Under the pieces are notes generated by a model. That model did not search any database, had not been told where the DNA came from, and saw only the letters and a program-made list of their open reading frames with translations. From Microbacterium sorbitolivorans (lineage in GTDB: Bacteria; Actinomycetota; Actinomycetes; Actinomycetales; Microbacteriaceae), in contig NZ_KZ848474.1 in assembly GCF_003327285.1 (NCBI RefSeq), positions 640,119 through 704,118 of the forward strand: a stretch of DNA of 64,000 bases, read 5' to 3'. This document shows positions 49,757 to 59,149 of the stretch, in pieces (position 1 is the stretch's first letter; each line of letters starts with the position of its first letter). The position numbers and the translations under genes are program-made.

Positions 49757-50743
49757 ATGAACGTTACCCCTCTCGCGTGGGGCATCACGATCGCCGTCAC
49801 GATCGCTTTCTTCGTCTACGAATTCTTCGCACACGTCCGTAAGCCGCACGAGCCGACGATCGGCGAATCCGCGCGCTGGTCGGCCTTCTACATCGGCCTA
49901 GCGGTCGTGTTCGGCGTCGGGCTCGGCATCGTATCCGGGTGGGACTTCGGCGGCGAGTACTTCGCCGGCTACCTCACCGAGAAGGCGCTGTCGATCGACA
50001 ACCTCTTCGTATTCCTCATCATCATGACGGGGTTTGCGGTGCCGCGCGCGTATCAGCAGAAGGTGCTGATGATCGGCATCGTCATCGCGCTGATCCTGCG
50101 CGGTGCCTTCATCGCAGTGGGCGCCGCGCTCATCGCGAACCTCTCCTGGATCTTCTACGTATTCGGTGCGTTCCTGCTGTTCCTGGCGTATCGCCAGGCG
50201 CGCGGCGGGCACGAGTCGAACCCGGCAGACAGCGCGTTCATGCGCCTCGTCCGCCGGATCCTGCCCGTCACCGACGAGTTCCACGAAGACAAGCTCACCG
50301 TCCGCAAGGACGGGCGCCGCTGGGTGACGCCGATGCTGCTCACGATCGTCGCGATCGGCTTCATCGACCTCGTGTTCGCGATCGACTCCATCCCCGCCAT
50401 CTACGGCCTCACGGAAGAGGCGTACATCGTGTTCGTGGCCAACGCGTTCGCGCTGATGGGTCTGCGACAGCTGTACTTCCTCATCGGCGGTCTGCTCGAG
50501 CGCCTCGTCTACCTCGCGCAGGGCCTCGCCGTAATCCTCGCCTTCATCGGCGTGAAGCTCGTGCTGCACGCGCTCCACGTCAACGAGGTGCCGTTCATCA
50601 ACGGCGGCCAGGGCGTCGAGTGGGCCCCCGAGATCCCCATCTGGTTCTCGCTGACGTTCATCGGCGCGACCATCGCCGTTGCGACGATCGCGAGCCTCGT
50701 CAAGACCCGCGCCGACCGTCGGCGCGTCGACGAGAGCGTCTGA
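49757..50743 (+). CDS. TerC family integral membrane protein (Alx/MntY-like manganese exporter)
   Basis: A 328-residue membrane protein with about nine hydrophobic segments. 'EKALSIDNLFVFLIIMTGFAVP' and 'GFIDLVFAIDSIPAI' are the two TerC signature segments with membrane Asp residues that bind metal; 'ANAFALMGLRQLYFLIGGLLERLVYL' is also typical. Related proteins (Alx, MntY/MeeF-type) export Mn2+. The ATG at 49757 has an AGGAG box seven bases upstream. The leader holds a manganese riboswitch, supporting a Mn2+-export role. Confidence 0.9.
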   Translation: MNVTPLAWGITIAVTIAFFVYEFFAHVRKPHEPTIGESARWSAFYIGLAVVFGVGLGIVSGWDFGGEYFAGYLTEKALSIDNLFVFLIIMTGFAVPRAYQQKVLMIGIVIALILRGAFIAVGAALIANLSWIFYVFGAFLLFLAYRQARGGHESNPADSAFMRLVRRILPVTDEFHEDKLTVRKDGRRWVTPMLLTIVAIGFIDLVFAIDSIPAIYGLTEEAYIVFVANAFALMGLRQLYFLIGGLLERLVYLAQGLAVILAFIGVKLVLHALHVNEVPFINGGQGVEWAPEIPIWFSLTFIGATIAVATIASLVKTRADRRRVDESV

Positions 50744-50791
50744 GGGCCCCGTCATGTCTCACCCCGATAGACCCGGGCAGGCGGCCGCACG

Positions 50792-52087
50792 ATGACCGAC
50801 CTGCTCTGGAACATCGCGCTCGTCGTCATCTTTGTGCTCATCGGCGGCGTCTTCGCCGCCACCGAGATGGCGCTCGTGACGCTTCGCGAGAGCCAGATCA
50901 CCGCGATCGCCGCCCGCGGGCGGCGCGGTGAGCGGGTCGCCGAGCTCGCGCGCAACCCGAACACCTTCCTCTCCGCCGTCCAGATCGGTGTGACCGTTGC
51001 GGGCTTCGCATCGTCCGCGTACGGAGCAACATCAATATCGCCGTCTGTCGTGCCCCTGCTCGAGTCGTGGGGGATGGGCGAGCAGCTCGCGGGGACCGTA
51101 TCGACGGTTGTCTTGACGCTGATTATTGCGTTCCTCTCGCTCGTGCTCGGCGAGCTCGTGCCCAAGCGGCTCGCCATCCAGCGGAATGCGTCGTTCTCGT
51201 ACGCGGTCGCGCCCGTTCTCGGTGGCTTCGCGACGATCATGCGGCCCGTGATCTGGCTCCTCTCCGTGTGTACGAACGTGCTCGTGCGTTTGCTCGGTGG
51301 GGATCCGAACAAGACGGCCGACGAGATGAGCGAGGAAGAGATCCGCGACATCGTCTCGAGCCACCAGGGGCTGCCGGAAGACGAGAGACGGATCCTCGAC
51401 GACGTGCTCTCGATGCGCGGGCGGCAGATCAGCGAGGTCATGCGGCCGAGGCCGGAGATCACCGGGCTGGCCGTGGGGTCGTCGATCGCGGAAGCGATCG
51501 AGACGGTGCGAGCGCTCCCCTTCTCTCGGTACCCCGTGTTCGAGGCGTCCATCGATGACATCGTCGGGTTTGTCCATGTGCGCGACCTGTTCGAGCAGGG
51601 GGACACGGGGCGCCCACTGAGTTCGGTGATGCGCGCGCTTCCCTATCTCCCATCGACCGCGCGCGTCTTGCCGACCCTGACTCGTATGCGCGCCGAGAAT
51701 GACCAGATTGCCGTTGTGGTGGACGAGTACGGCGGCACCGATGGCATCGTCACGCTCGAGGATCTCGTGGAAGAGGTTGTCGGCGAGATCTTCGACGAAT
51801 ACGACACCGACAGCCTCGCGAGCGCGGAGGACGGTCTGATCGACGGCCGCCTGAACCTGCAAGATGTCGAGGAACTGACGAACCTCGAGCTCCCGCGCGG
51901 CGCGTCGGACACCATCGCGGGGCTCGTGATCGAGCGTCTGGGACGCCTTGCCGTCGTTGGCGACACGGTGCAGGTGCCTGGCGCGATGATCCGAGTGATG
52001 GCGATTGAGGGACGTCGTGTCGCTTGGCTGCGTGTGATCGCGACAACCGGATCCGACGAGCCCGTCTCGGAGGCGCGTCACGAGTGA
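50792..52087 (+). CDS. CNNM/CorC-type hemolysin-family transporter (DUF21-CBS-CorC_HlyC)
   Basis: A 431-residue membrane protein: an N-terminal DUF21/CNNM transmembrane domain (~1-190) with '[14 protein letters not shown]', a CBS pair (~205-335; '[11 protein letters not shown]', '[26 protein letters not shown]'), and a C-terminal CorC_HlyC domain ('[15 protein letters not shown]'). Such proteins move or sense divalent cations (Mg2+, Co2+). It follows TerC in the same direction with a 48-base gap, so the two may form a metal-homeostasis unit. Confidence 0.88.
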   Translation: MTDLLWNIALVVIFVLIGGVFAATEMALVTLRESQITAIAARGRRGERVAELARNPNTFLSAVQIGVTVAGFASSAYGATSISPSVVPLLESWGMGEQLAGTVSTVVLTLIIAFLSLVLGELVPKRLAIQRNASFSYAVAPVLGGFATIMRPVIWLLSVCTNVLVRLLGGDPNKTADEMSEEEIRDIVSSHQGLPEDERRILDDVLSMRGRQISEVMRPRPEITGLAVGSSIAEAIETVRALPFSRYPVFEASIDDIVGFVHVRDLFEQGDTGRPLSSVMRALPYLPSTARVLPTLTRMRAENDQIAVVVDEYGGTDGIVTLEDLVEEVVGEIFDEYDTDSLASAEDGLIDGRLNLQDVEELTNLELPRGASDTIAGLVIERLGRLAVVGDTVQVPGAMIRVMAIEGRRVAWLRVIATTGSDEPVSEARHE

Positions 52088-52191
52088 GGCCGTGGAGCGC
52101 TCCTCACAGCATTGATGTCGCGAGGTGGGGAGCGCAAGTGCGCCGGGGCTTTAGAGTCGAAGGACGAACTAAGCCTTCCGAAAGGACGATG

Positions 52192-53028
52192 ATGAGCCTC
52201 ACCATCCCGCAGATCACTCTCAACGACGGGCAGCCCTTCGACGAGGTGGGTTTCGGCACGTACAACCTGAATGACGATGAGGGCATCGCCGCAATCGGGG
52301 CGGCCCTCGACAACGGATACCGCGTGCTTGATACCGCCGTCAACTACGGCAACGAGCGCGAGGTCGGCGAGGCCGTGCGCCGCTCGTCGATCGACCGCGG
52401 CGAGATCATCGTCACCTCGAAGATCCCGGGGCGCCACCACGGCTACGACGAGGCCATCGCCTCGACCCGCGAATCGCTCGAGACGCTCGGGCTCGACCGC
52501 ATCGACCTGCACCTCATCCACTGGCCGAACCCGAGCGTCGGCAAGTACCTCGACACCTACCGCGCGCTGCTCGCGCTGCGCGAGGAGGGGCTCGTGCGCT
52601 CGGTCGGCGTCTCGAACTTCACCGAGGCGATGCTGACTGAACTCATCGACGAGACCGGCGTCGCGCCGGCTGTCAACCAGGTCGAGCTCCACCCCTTCTT
52701 CCCGCAGGCGCCGTTGCGCGCCTTCCACGCCGAACACGGGATCCGCACCGAGAGCTGGAGCCCCCTCGCCCGTCGCGGCGAGCTGTTCGCCGAGCCTGTC
52801 GTCGGCGAGCTCGCCGAGGCCTATGGCGTGACGCCGACGCAGCTTGTCGTGCGCTGGCACGTGCAGCTCGGGGCCACGCCGATCCCGAAGTCGGCCGATC
52901 CCGGCCGCCAGCTCGAGAACGCCGACGTGTTTGGCTTTGCGATCTCGGATGCCGACATCGAGCGCCTGTCGGCCCTCGAGCGCGGTCGCCTCTGGGACGC
53001 GGACCCGAACACCCACGAGGAGATGTAG
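52192..53028 (+). CDS. aldo/keto reductase
   Basis: A 278-residue NADPH-dependent oxidoreductase: 'FGTYNLNDDEGIAAI' and 'GYRVLDTAVNYGNEREVG' (catalytic Asp and Tyr), 'VTSKIPGRHHG' (Lys), 'IDLHLIHWPNP' (His), and 'PIPKSADPGRQLENADVFGF' (cofactor). The ATG at 52192 is five bases after AAAGGA; an ATG three bases upstream is too close to it. Stands alone; physiological carbonyl substrate unknown. Confidence 0.9.
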   Translation: MSLTIPQITLNDGQPFDEVGFGTYNLNDDEGIAAIGAALDNGYRVLDTAVNYGNEREVGEAVRRSSIDRGEIIVTSKIPGRHHGYDEAIASTRESLETLGLDRIDLHLIHWPNPSVGKYLDTYRALLALREEGLVRSVGVSNFTEAMLTELIDETGVAPAVNQVELHPFFPQAPLRAFHAEHGIRTESWSPLARRGELFAEPVVGELAEAYGVTPTQLVVRWHVQLGATPIPKSADPGRQLENADVFGFAISDADIERLSALERGRLWDADPNTHEEM

Positions 53029-53037
53029 CGCGAACCG

Positions 53038-54126
53038 CTACGCCGCCCCGATGACCTCAGCCACCTCGTCGACGCTCTCGACGAGGTGAACGTGCGCTTC
53101 CATCGGTCGGCCCTTCGCGAGCGCGCGAAGTAGCGGCCAGGCGGGCAGCGTCTGCGTCCAATACTCGTGGCCCACGAGCACCATCGGCGCGACGGCTCGT
53201 TCGTCAGCCGCGTAGTAGTTCTCGCACGCGTCCTGGAAGACCTCCTGCACGGTGCCGCCAGCACCCGGCAGAAAGACGATCCCGCGGTTACAGATCTCGA
53301 GCAACACAGACTCGCGCAACGCGTTGCGGAAGTACTTTGCGATCGTCGTCGCAAACAGGTTTGGCGGCTCGTGGCCGTAGTGCCACGTCGGCACACCGAG
53401 CGACTGCACGGGATCCGCGAGCAGGTCGCGCGCGTCCCGCGCCGCGCGGATCCACTCGTCAACCGACGGCCGGAAACCGGGCGCGGCGGCGAGGATCCGG
53501 AGAGCCTCGTCGAGCGCGGATCCGTCCTCGCGCGCGAAGGCGGCGCCGAGATTTGCCGCCTCCATCGCACCCGGACCCCCGCCCGTCGCGACAGTGAAGT
53601 GGCGCCCGAGCGAGCGCCCAAGGATGGCCGCGTCGCGGAACCGATCCTCGCCGCGCCTCATGTCGTGCCCGCCCATGACGCCGACGATCTGCCGGCCCGC
53701 GACCCACTCGGTGAGTGCCTGGTCGATGCCCTCGTCGTGCATCGCGCGGGCGAGAACGGCATCCGGATCCGTCGCCGTCTGCCGCCACGCATACGCACGG
53801 CCGTCGAGCGACGTCGCCCATGTGGCCGTGTCGAACAGCTCGTCGGGTCGATAGAGCCGGTCGCGATGCGGATCGATCGGCGTGCCATCGACACTCGGCA
53901 GCAGCAGTGCTCCACGCATCGCGTGGAGCTGCTCGTCGTCGGCGCTCATCGTGCAGCCCGCGAAGGTCGTGCGCGACGTATCGCATGCCGCGAGCTGGCG
54001 GGAGAAGGGGCGCAGGTCGAGCCCGACGATCCGCCATCCCGTCAGCCGAACGACGCCGCTGTCGAGACGTCTTGTCAGCTCGGTCACCGACTCGATGGTG
54101 ACGATGCGGCCTCGCGTGCGCTTCAT
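53038..54126 (-). CDS. LOG family protein (lysine-decarboxylase-like fold)
   Basis: A 362-residue protein with a Rossmann-like LOG domain in its C-terminal ~240 residues: 'VGVMGGHDMRRGE', 'TGGGPGAMEAANLGA' (GGGxGxMExxN-type) and 'FLPGAGGTVQEVFQDA' (PGGxGTxxE-type). LOG enzymes release nucleobases from nucleoside 5'-monophosphates. An N-terminal ~120-residue extension ('RIVTIESVTEL') is longer than in small LOG proteins and marks the long actinobacterial form. Starts at the ATG at 54126. Confidence 0.83.
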   Translation of the reverse strand: MKRTRGRIVTIESVTELTRRLDSGVVRLTGWRIVGLDLRPFSRQLAACDTSRTTFAGCTMSADDEQLHAMRGALLLPSVDGTPIDPHRDRLYRPDELFDTATWATSLDGRAYAWRQTATDPDAVLARAMHDEGIDQALTEWVAGRQIVGVMGGHDMRRGEDRFRDAAILGRSLGRHFTVATGGGPGAMEAANLGAAFAREDGSALDEALRILAAAPGFRPSVDEWIRAARDARDLLADPVQSLGVPTWHYGHEPPNLFATTIAKYFRNALRESVLLEICNRGIVFLPGAGGTVQEVFQDACENYYAADERAVAPMVLVGHEYWTQTLPAWPLLRALAKGRPMEAHVHLVESVDEVAEVIGAA

Positions 54127-54160
54127 GAGGCGAGCCTATCGGGGCCGCAATTCCTCACGT

Positions 54161-54237
54161 CCCCCACCCCTCATCAACTCTCCGACAAATCTGCCCACGG
54201 CAACGTGAGACTTGTCGGAGAGTTGATGAGTTGGGGG
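54161..54237. repeat. 19-bp perfect inverted repeat between LOG and ABC genes
   Basis: CTCATCAACTCTCCGACAA (54170-54188) is repeated as its exact complement at 54212-54230 around a 23-base loop; C-rich and G-rich flanks can extend the stem. It lies downstream of the ABC gene (minus direction) and just upstream of the LOG gene. It could terminate the ABC transcript or be an operator; no T-run is present. Confidence 0.6.
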
Positions 54238-54240
54238 TCC

Positions 54241-56115
54241 TCACACCAGTAGCTGGTGCTCCGCGAGCTCGCGGTAGAGCGGGGTCGACTCGACGAGCTC
54301 TGCATGGGTGCCCTCGCCGACGACGCGGCCGCTCTCGAGCACCACGATCTTGTCGCTATCGATCACGGTCGAGAGGCGGTGGGCGATGACGATGAGGGTG
54401 CGGCCCTGGGCGACGGCGTCGATCGCCTCGCGCATACGCTGTTCGTTGAGGCCGTCGAGCGACGACGTCGACTCGTCGAGCAGCAGGATCGGCGGGGCCG
54501 ACAGCAGTGCGCGCGCGATGGCGAGGCGCTGGCGCTCGCCTCCGGAGAGCATGACGCCGTCTTCGCCGACCGGGGTGTCGACGCCGCGCTGGTCGCGGTC
54601 AATCACATGGCCGAGGTTCACCGCCCGCAGCGCGCGCTCGCAGTCGGCGTCGGTCGCGTTCGGCGAGGCGAGGCGCAGGTTGTCGGCGAGGGATCCGGCG
54701 AGCGTCGGCGCATCCTGCTCGACGTAGCCGAACTGCGCGCGAAGCGCCTCGCGCGGGAGGTCGCGCACGTCGTTGCCGTGCAACAGAATGGATCCGCCGG
54801 TGGCGTCATAGAACCGTTCGATGAGCGCCAGGATGGTCGATTTTCCGGCGCCCGACGGCCCGACGAGCGCGATGCGCGAGCCGACCGGTACGGCGAAACT
54901 AACACCGCGGAGCACGTCGCCGTCGCTCGCGGACGCGAGATCCGATGCCAGGTGCGCGTCGTCGGCCGACGACTGCACTTCGGCGGCGGCCTCCCGCCGC
55001 GCCTCGACGACGTTCTGCGGGTACCGGAAGCGCACGTCTTCGAAGGCGATCGCGGGCTCGCCGGATCCGAGGACGGGGACGGCGGATCCGGTGCGGACGG
55101 TGTCGTTCGCGTCCTCCTCCGGCAGGTCGAGCACCTCCTGGATCCGGCCGAGGGCGCCGAGCGCCTGGCCGACGCTTGAGAGGGCGCCGAAGGCGGATCC
55201 GAGGGGCATGATCATGAGGAAGAGGAACATCGCGAACGTCACGAGCGAGGCGACCGAGACGGCACCCGTCGCGACGCGCAGGCCGCCGACGCCGAGCACG
55301 ACGAGTAGCGAGACGTTCATCGCGAGCCCTGCGACGGGCACGACGAAGGCCGATGCCTTCGCGACGTCGAGGCCGGCGCGGTAGGCGGCCTGGGCGTTGT
55401 CGGCGACGGCCTCCTCCTCGCGCGCTGTCGCGCCGGACGCGCGGATGGTGCGGATGGATCCGATGGCGCGCTCGATGCCGCTCGCGAGCTCGCCGACGCG
55501 GGTCTGTTGCACGGCGGTCGCGGAGCGGATCCGGCCCGCGAACGCCGTCACGGCGCCGACCGCGGCGACGAGCACGACGGCGATCGTCAGAAGCAGGATC
55601 GGGTCGATCACGAGCATCGCGATGAGCGCGCCCACGAAGATCAGCAGGTTGCCGACCGAGTCGGCGAGGCCCTGCGTGAGCACGGCGTAGAGCAGCGTCG
55701 TGTCGGTTCCGACGCGGCTGACGAGGTCGCCCGTGCGGCGGGCGTCGAACTCGCTAATGGGCAGGTGCAGGATCCGCCGGATGAGCCGCCGGCGGCTCGA
55801 GAGCACGACGGCGGTGCCGGCGCGCTGCAGCAGGTAGTGCTGGTAGGCGCTCGTCGCCGACTGCAGCAGCACGAAGACGACGAGCAGCACGATGAGCCAG
55901 CCGAGGGGATCCTGCGACTCGACGCGCGCGATGACCTGCCCGATCATCAGCGGCTGCACGAGCGTGAAGACCGCCGCGACGACCGAGAGCACGGCGACGC
56001 CGATCATCACGCCGCGATGCTCCAGGAGGTACGGCAGGAGCTGCCGGAAGGTGGCGCGGGGCCCGTCATCCTTGCGGGGACGGGAGAAGGGGGAGCGGCG
56101 GCGTGTATCGGACAT
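54241..56115 (-). CDS. ABC exporter half-transporter (fused membrane and ATPase domains)
   Basis: A 624-residue MsbA-like half-transporter. Six membrane segments lie in the first ~320 residues. The nucleotide-binding domain has Walker A GPSGAGKST, Q-loop 'FGYVEQDAPTLAGSL', signature LSGGERQR and Walker B 'ILLLDESTSSLD', with His in 'VIAHRLSTV'. It is expected to export a lipid or drug as a homodimer. No partner half-transporter is encoded next to it. Confidence 0.92.
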   Translation of the reverse strand: MSDTRRRSPFSRPRKDDGPRATFRQLLPYLLEHRGVMIGVAVLSVVAAVFTLVQPLMIGQVIARVESQDPLGWLIVLLVVFVLLQSATSAYQHYLLQRAGTAVVLSSRRRLIRRILHLPISEFDARRTGDLVSRVGTDTTLLYAVLTQGLADSVGNLLIFVGALIAMLVIDPILLLTIAVVLVAAVGAVTAFAGRIRSATAVQQTRVGELASGIERAIGSIRTIRASGATAREEEAVADNAQAAYRAGLDVAKASAFVVPVAGLAMNVSLLVVLGVGGLRVATGAVSVASLVTFAMFLFLMIMPLGSAFGALSSVGQALGALGRIQEVLDLPEEDANDTVRTGSAVPVLGSGEPAIAFEDVRFRYPQNVVEARREAAAEVQSSADDAHLASDLASASDGDVLRGVSFAVPVGSRIALVGPSGAGKSTILALIERFYDATGGSILLHGNDVRDLPREALRAQFGYVEQDAPTLAGSLADNLRLASPNATDADCERALRAVNLGHVIDRDQRGVDTPVGEDGVMLSGGERQRLAIARALLSAPPILLLDESTSSLDGLNEQRMREAIDAVAQGRTLIVIAHRLSTVIDSDKIVVLESGRVVGEGTHAELVESTPLYRELAEHQLLV

Positions 56116-56150
56116 CGTTTGGTATTCTCGCGTGTTTGGTGAGGAAATGA

Positions 56151-56182
56151 CTGAGGGCCGGAGCGGTTGCTCCGGCCCTCAG
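56151..56182 (-). terminator. rho-independent terminator downstream of the MFS gene
   Basis: CTGAGGGCCGGAGC (56151-56164) pairs exactly with its complement (56169-56182) around GGTT; on the minus strand TCATTTCC follows. It separates the MFS transcript from the ABC gene. Confidence 0.8.
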
Positions 56183-56196
56183 ATCGACTAGTGAGA

Positions 56197-57552
56197 CTAG
56201 CTGGCGTCGAGGTCGACGTCCTTCGTCTCTTTACCGAGCAGAAGGGCGATGAGCGTCAGCACGCCGGCGCCCGACATGTAGAGGCCGACGAGCCACGGGT
56301 TGCCGCCCGCGGCCTTCCACAGCTCGAGCGCGATGATCGGGGCGAGGGCGGCACCGAGGATCGACGAGACGTTGTAGGCGATCGCGGATCCGGTGTAGCG
56401 AACCGAGGTCGGGAACAGCTCGGGCAGCAGGGCGCCCATCGGGCCGAACGTCATGCCCATGAGCGAGAAGCCGAAGACGAGGAACGCCTGGACGAGCGCG
56501 CCCATGAACGCCTCGGACTCGCGGGGGAGCAGGAAGACGGTGTAGACGAGGCCGAGCACGATGATCGCGGCGGTGACCCAGATGAGTAGCTTGCGGCGGC
56601 CAATCGAGTCGGCGAGCGGGCCCGACACGAGCGTGAAGATGCCGAAGAACACCACGCCGAAGACCTGCATGAGCACGAAGTGCGTGTAGCTGAAGCCGAG
56701 TCCCGGCGTCGCGGCGTCGGCGGCTGCGGTGCCGTAGGTGAGCGTGAAGTTCGTCATCAGGTAGAACAGCACGTAGGTCGCCAGCATGAAGAACGTGCCG
56801 AGGATCAGCTGCCACCAGTACTTCTTGAACACGTAGCCGAGCGGGGCCTTCTTGATCTCGCCCTTCTTCTCCGCCTTCTTGAACGCGTCGGACTCGACGA
56901 GCTTCAGGCGCACCCAGAGGCCCACGATGACCATGACGGCCGAGAACAGGAACGGCACGCGCCAGCCCCACGTCATGAACGCGTCGCTCGCGCCGCCCTC
57001 GCCCGAGGGGAGCAGGACGTTGAGCGCGAGGAACAGCGTGTTCGCGATGATGAAACCGATGGGGGCGCCGAGCTGCGGGAACGTGCCGTAGAGGGCGCGC
57101 TTGCCGGCCGGGGCGTTCTCGGTCGCGACGAGCGCGGCGCCCGACCACTCGCCGCCGAGGGCGAAGCCCTGCGCGAGGCGCAGGATCAGGAGGAGCAGCG
57201 GGGCGACGAGGCCGATCATGTCGTAGGTCGGGAGCACGCCGATGAGGAACGTCGCGATACCCATCGTGAGAAGCGACGCCACGAGGGTCGCCTTGCGGCC
57301 GATCTTGTCGCCGAAGTGTCCGAATACCGCGGCGCCGATGGGCCGCGCGACCATCGCCGCACCGAAGACGGCGAACGACGCGAGGAGCCCGGCCGTCTCG
57401 CTGGCGCTCGGGAAGAAGAGGGTGGGGAAGACCAGAACCGCTGCCGTCGCGTAGACGTAGAAGTCGTAGAACTCGACGGTGGTGCCGACCAGGCTCGCCG
57501 CGATCACGCGTGAGCGTGAGTTCAGCGGCTGTGTGCTCGTAGCTGAAGACAT
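56197..57552 (-). CDS. MFS transporter, metabolite:H+ symporter type
   Basis: A 451-residue transporter of the MHS subfamily (ShiA/ProP-like): 'ASLVGTTVEFYDFYVYATAA', 'FGHFGDKIGRKATLV' (motif A), 'LRLAQGFALGGEWSGA' and 'PETRGxx'-region homologue 'LGKETKDVDLDAS' at the end. It would import an organic acid or betaine with protons. The ATG at 57552 is chosen because 'SRSRVIAASL' then aligns with family N-termini; a longer start at 57576 is possible. Confidence 0.88.
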   Translation of the reverse strand: MSSATSTQPLNSRSRVIAASLVGTTVEFYDFYVYATAAVLVFPTLFFPSASETAGLLASFAVFGAAMVARPIGAAVFGHFGDKIGRKATLVASLLTMGIATFLIGVLPTYDMIGLVAPLLLLILRLAQGFALGGEWSGAALVATENAPAGKRALYGTFPQLGAPIGFIIANTLFLALNVLLPSGEGGASDAFMTWGWRVPFLFSAVMVIVGLWVRLKLVESDAFKKAEKKGEIKKAPLGYVFKKYWWQLILGTFFMLATYVLFYLMTNFTLTYGTAAADAATPGLGFSYTHFVLMQVFGVVFFGIFTLVSGPLADSIGRRKLLIWVTAAIIVLGLVYTVFLLPRESEAFMGALVQAFLVFGFSLMGMTFGPMGALLPELFPTSVRYTGSAIAYNVSSILGAALAPIIALELWKAAGGNPWLVGLYMSGAGVLTLIALLLGKETKDVDLDAS

Positions 57553-57635
57553 GAAAAAACCTGAAAACCGAATCAAAAAAACACCGGCGGCTGCCGGTGC
57601 GTACCGTTAAACGATACCTGACGGTTAAGCAAAAT

Positions 57636-57691
57636 GCACAGGGAGCCCGCGCGAACCGGGTGTATGGGCCGGTTCGGCGGGCTCCCTGTGC
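57636..57691 (-). terminator. long stem terminator of the small membrane-protein gene
   Basis: A 23-bp stem (57636-57659 with 57669-57691) has one unpaired base and a 9-base loop, followed on the minus strand by GCATTTTGC. It lies between the small membrane-protein gene and the MFS start. Confidence 0.8.
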
Positions 57692-57735
57692 ATCCAATGC
57701 TGAGCAGAACGCTCAGTGAATCGGCTATGTGGTAA

Positions 57736-58086
57736 TCAATGCCACAGCAGTGCGAGGCACACGTTGAGCACGGTGAGAATACCGATCGGCCAGAAGAGGC
57801 CGGCGGGCACCGATCCGTTGCGCTTCTGGCGGGCGCCGCCGATGCCGAGCAGGGCGCCGATGACGATGACGACGAGCAGCTTGACGCCGATCTTCATGTA
57901 GTTGGGCTCGTAGCCGAGATCCCACGGTGCCGAGAGCGCGAGGCCCGCGACGAGCGCGATCACGAGGCCCCACTGCATGACCTTGGTGATGCCACGCTGG
58001 CTGAATGCCTCGACGACCCACCCTCCGAAGAGAGTGGCGAAGCCAATCAGGTGGACGATAACAACGATTGTGTGCAGGGTGGACAT
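57736..58086 (-). CDS. small integral membrane protein
   Basis: A 116-residue protein with four hydrophobic segments ('TIVVIVHLIGFATLFGGWVV', 'GLVIALVAGLAL', 'LLVVIVIGALLGIGG', 'FWPIGILTVLNVCLALLW'). No catalytic motif; resembles small actinobacterial membrane proteins of unknown function. The stop-proximal hairpin and a distinct upstream AT-rich gap mark it as a single-gene unit. Confidence 0.75.
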   Translation of the reverse strand: MSTLHTIVVIVHLIGFATLFGGWVVEAFSQRGITKVMQWGLVIALVAGLALSAPWDLGYEPNYMKIGVKLLVVIVIGALLGIGGARQKRNGSVPAGLFWPIGILTVLNVCLALLWH

Positions 58087-58095
58087 ACTTCTACT

Positions 58096-58566
58096 TTACG
58101 TAGAAAATCCCAGGTCTGCTACGCCGCTCGGTGCCCCGATCGACTCGCGCCAGATGACGCGTTGCAGCCCTGTCGCGGGTGCGGGCGGGCTCTCCCCGCG
58201 GACCGCGGCGATGAGCCGGCGCATCGAGTTCTTGTCGAGCTCCTCGCGGTCGAGCACGACGCTCGTGAGCGAGGGCACGAGGTAGGCGCTCTGCTCGTTG
58301 TCGTCCCAGCCCGTCAGGCTCATGTGGCCCGGTACCGACCAGCCCCGGACGAGGGCTGCGCGAAGAGCGCCGGTGGCGACGATGTCGTTCGCGGCGATGA
58401 GGGCGAAGGGCGGGGTGTCGTCGGGGAGGGCGGCGACCGCGTCGAAGCCCGAGGCGGCGGCCCAGCTGCCGGGAACGCCGCCCAGCGACTCGAGCCCGAG
58501 TCGCTCGAACGTCGCGAGATAGGTGGCCCGCCGTGAGACGGCAGACGGAAACGTGAGATCGCCCGT
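58096..58566 (-). pseudogene. LacI-family regulator, C-terminal fragment
   Basis: About 155 residues match the second half of a LacI effector domain ('SRRATYLATFERLGLESLGG', 'PFALIAANDIVATGALRAA', 'MSLTGWDDNEQSAYLVPSLTSVV', 'GLQRVIWRESIG'). The helix-turn-helix, hinge and first subdomain are missing. The reading frame continues without a stop upstream into the ISL3 transposase remnant, giving a chimeric frame to 58824. Normal LacI length is ~340, so this is a truncated gene created by the IS event. Confidence 0.8.
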
Positions 58567-58567
58567 G

Positions 58568-59125
58568 ACGCCATCGAAGCGGGACTCGTCCGCGGCGAGC
58601 TTCACAAGCTCGGGTTCGACGGCCCGCCACACGGTCTTCCACGATGTCCCCAGCTGACGGGCCAGCCCGTGGATCGTGGCGTGCTCACGGCGAAGCTGCC
58701 CGACCGCCCAGAGACAGCGCGCTGGGTGATTGACCCGCGCCGAGCGACCAGGGACGGGATCTGCTCCACGAACGTCTTCCGCGCGCACTGCTCGTCGCCA
58801 CACCGCCAGACCCTCTGCCGCCACACGACCCGCACCCGGCTCGCGCCGGGCACCCCGTCGGCGCGACCAGGCTCGAGACCGTCACGATCAGCAGCCCGTC
58901 ACGACGGCCGACGTGCTCGACGTGGACACCGTCGAGGTCCAGCAGCAGCTCGCAGCGGGGACACGGGCAGGAAGCGGCGCGCGCGTCAGCACATCCCGAA
59001 TTTGGGTGAAGCACGTCGAGGTCCTCGTGGTGGATCAGGTGGTTAGCGCTTCTGATCCTCGGGGACCTCGACCCCTACGCGCCAATCACGCGGCCACCCT
59101 CACCCCACCGAATGTCCGAAGAGCC
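58568..59125 (-). mobile_element. remnant of an ISL3-family element
   Basis: The outer end is preserved: 59103-59125 is the complement of GGCTCTTCGG...GGTGGGG, related to the terminal repeat of the intact element at 60132. Just inside, a GTCGAGG-CCCCGAGGAT segment matches the other element's left subterminal region. The other end is truncated at the LacI fragment (~58.57 kb). Confidence 0.75.
58570..59014 (-). pseudogene. truncated, frameshifted ISL3-family transposase
   Basis: Three minus-strand frames together read like the N-terminal part of an ISL3 transposase: 'CPCPRCELLLDLDGVHVEHV' (zinc-binding region), 'VRVVWRQRVWRCGDEQCARKTFVEQ' and 'WAVGQLRREHATIHGLARQLGTSWKTVWRAV' followed by ADESRF. 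Relative to the nearby copy at 60258 about 25 codons are missing and two frame changes are needed. It stops at the junction with the LacI fragment, so its catalytic region is lost. Confidence 0.75.
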
Positions 59126-59149
59126 GGCATAGCGATTGAGTTGAAATTC

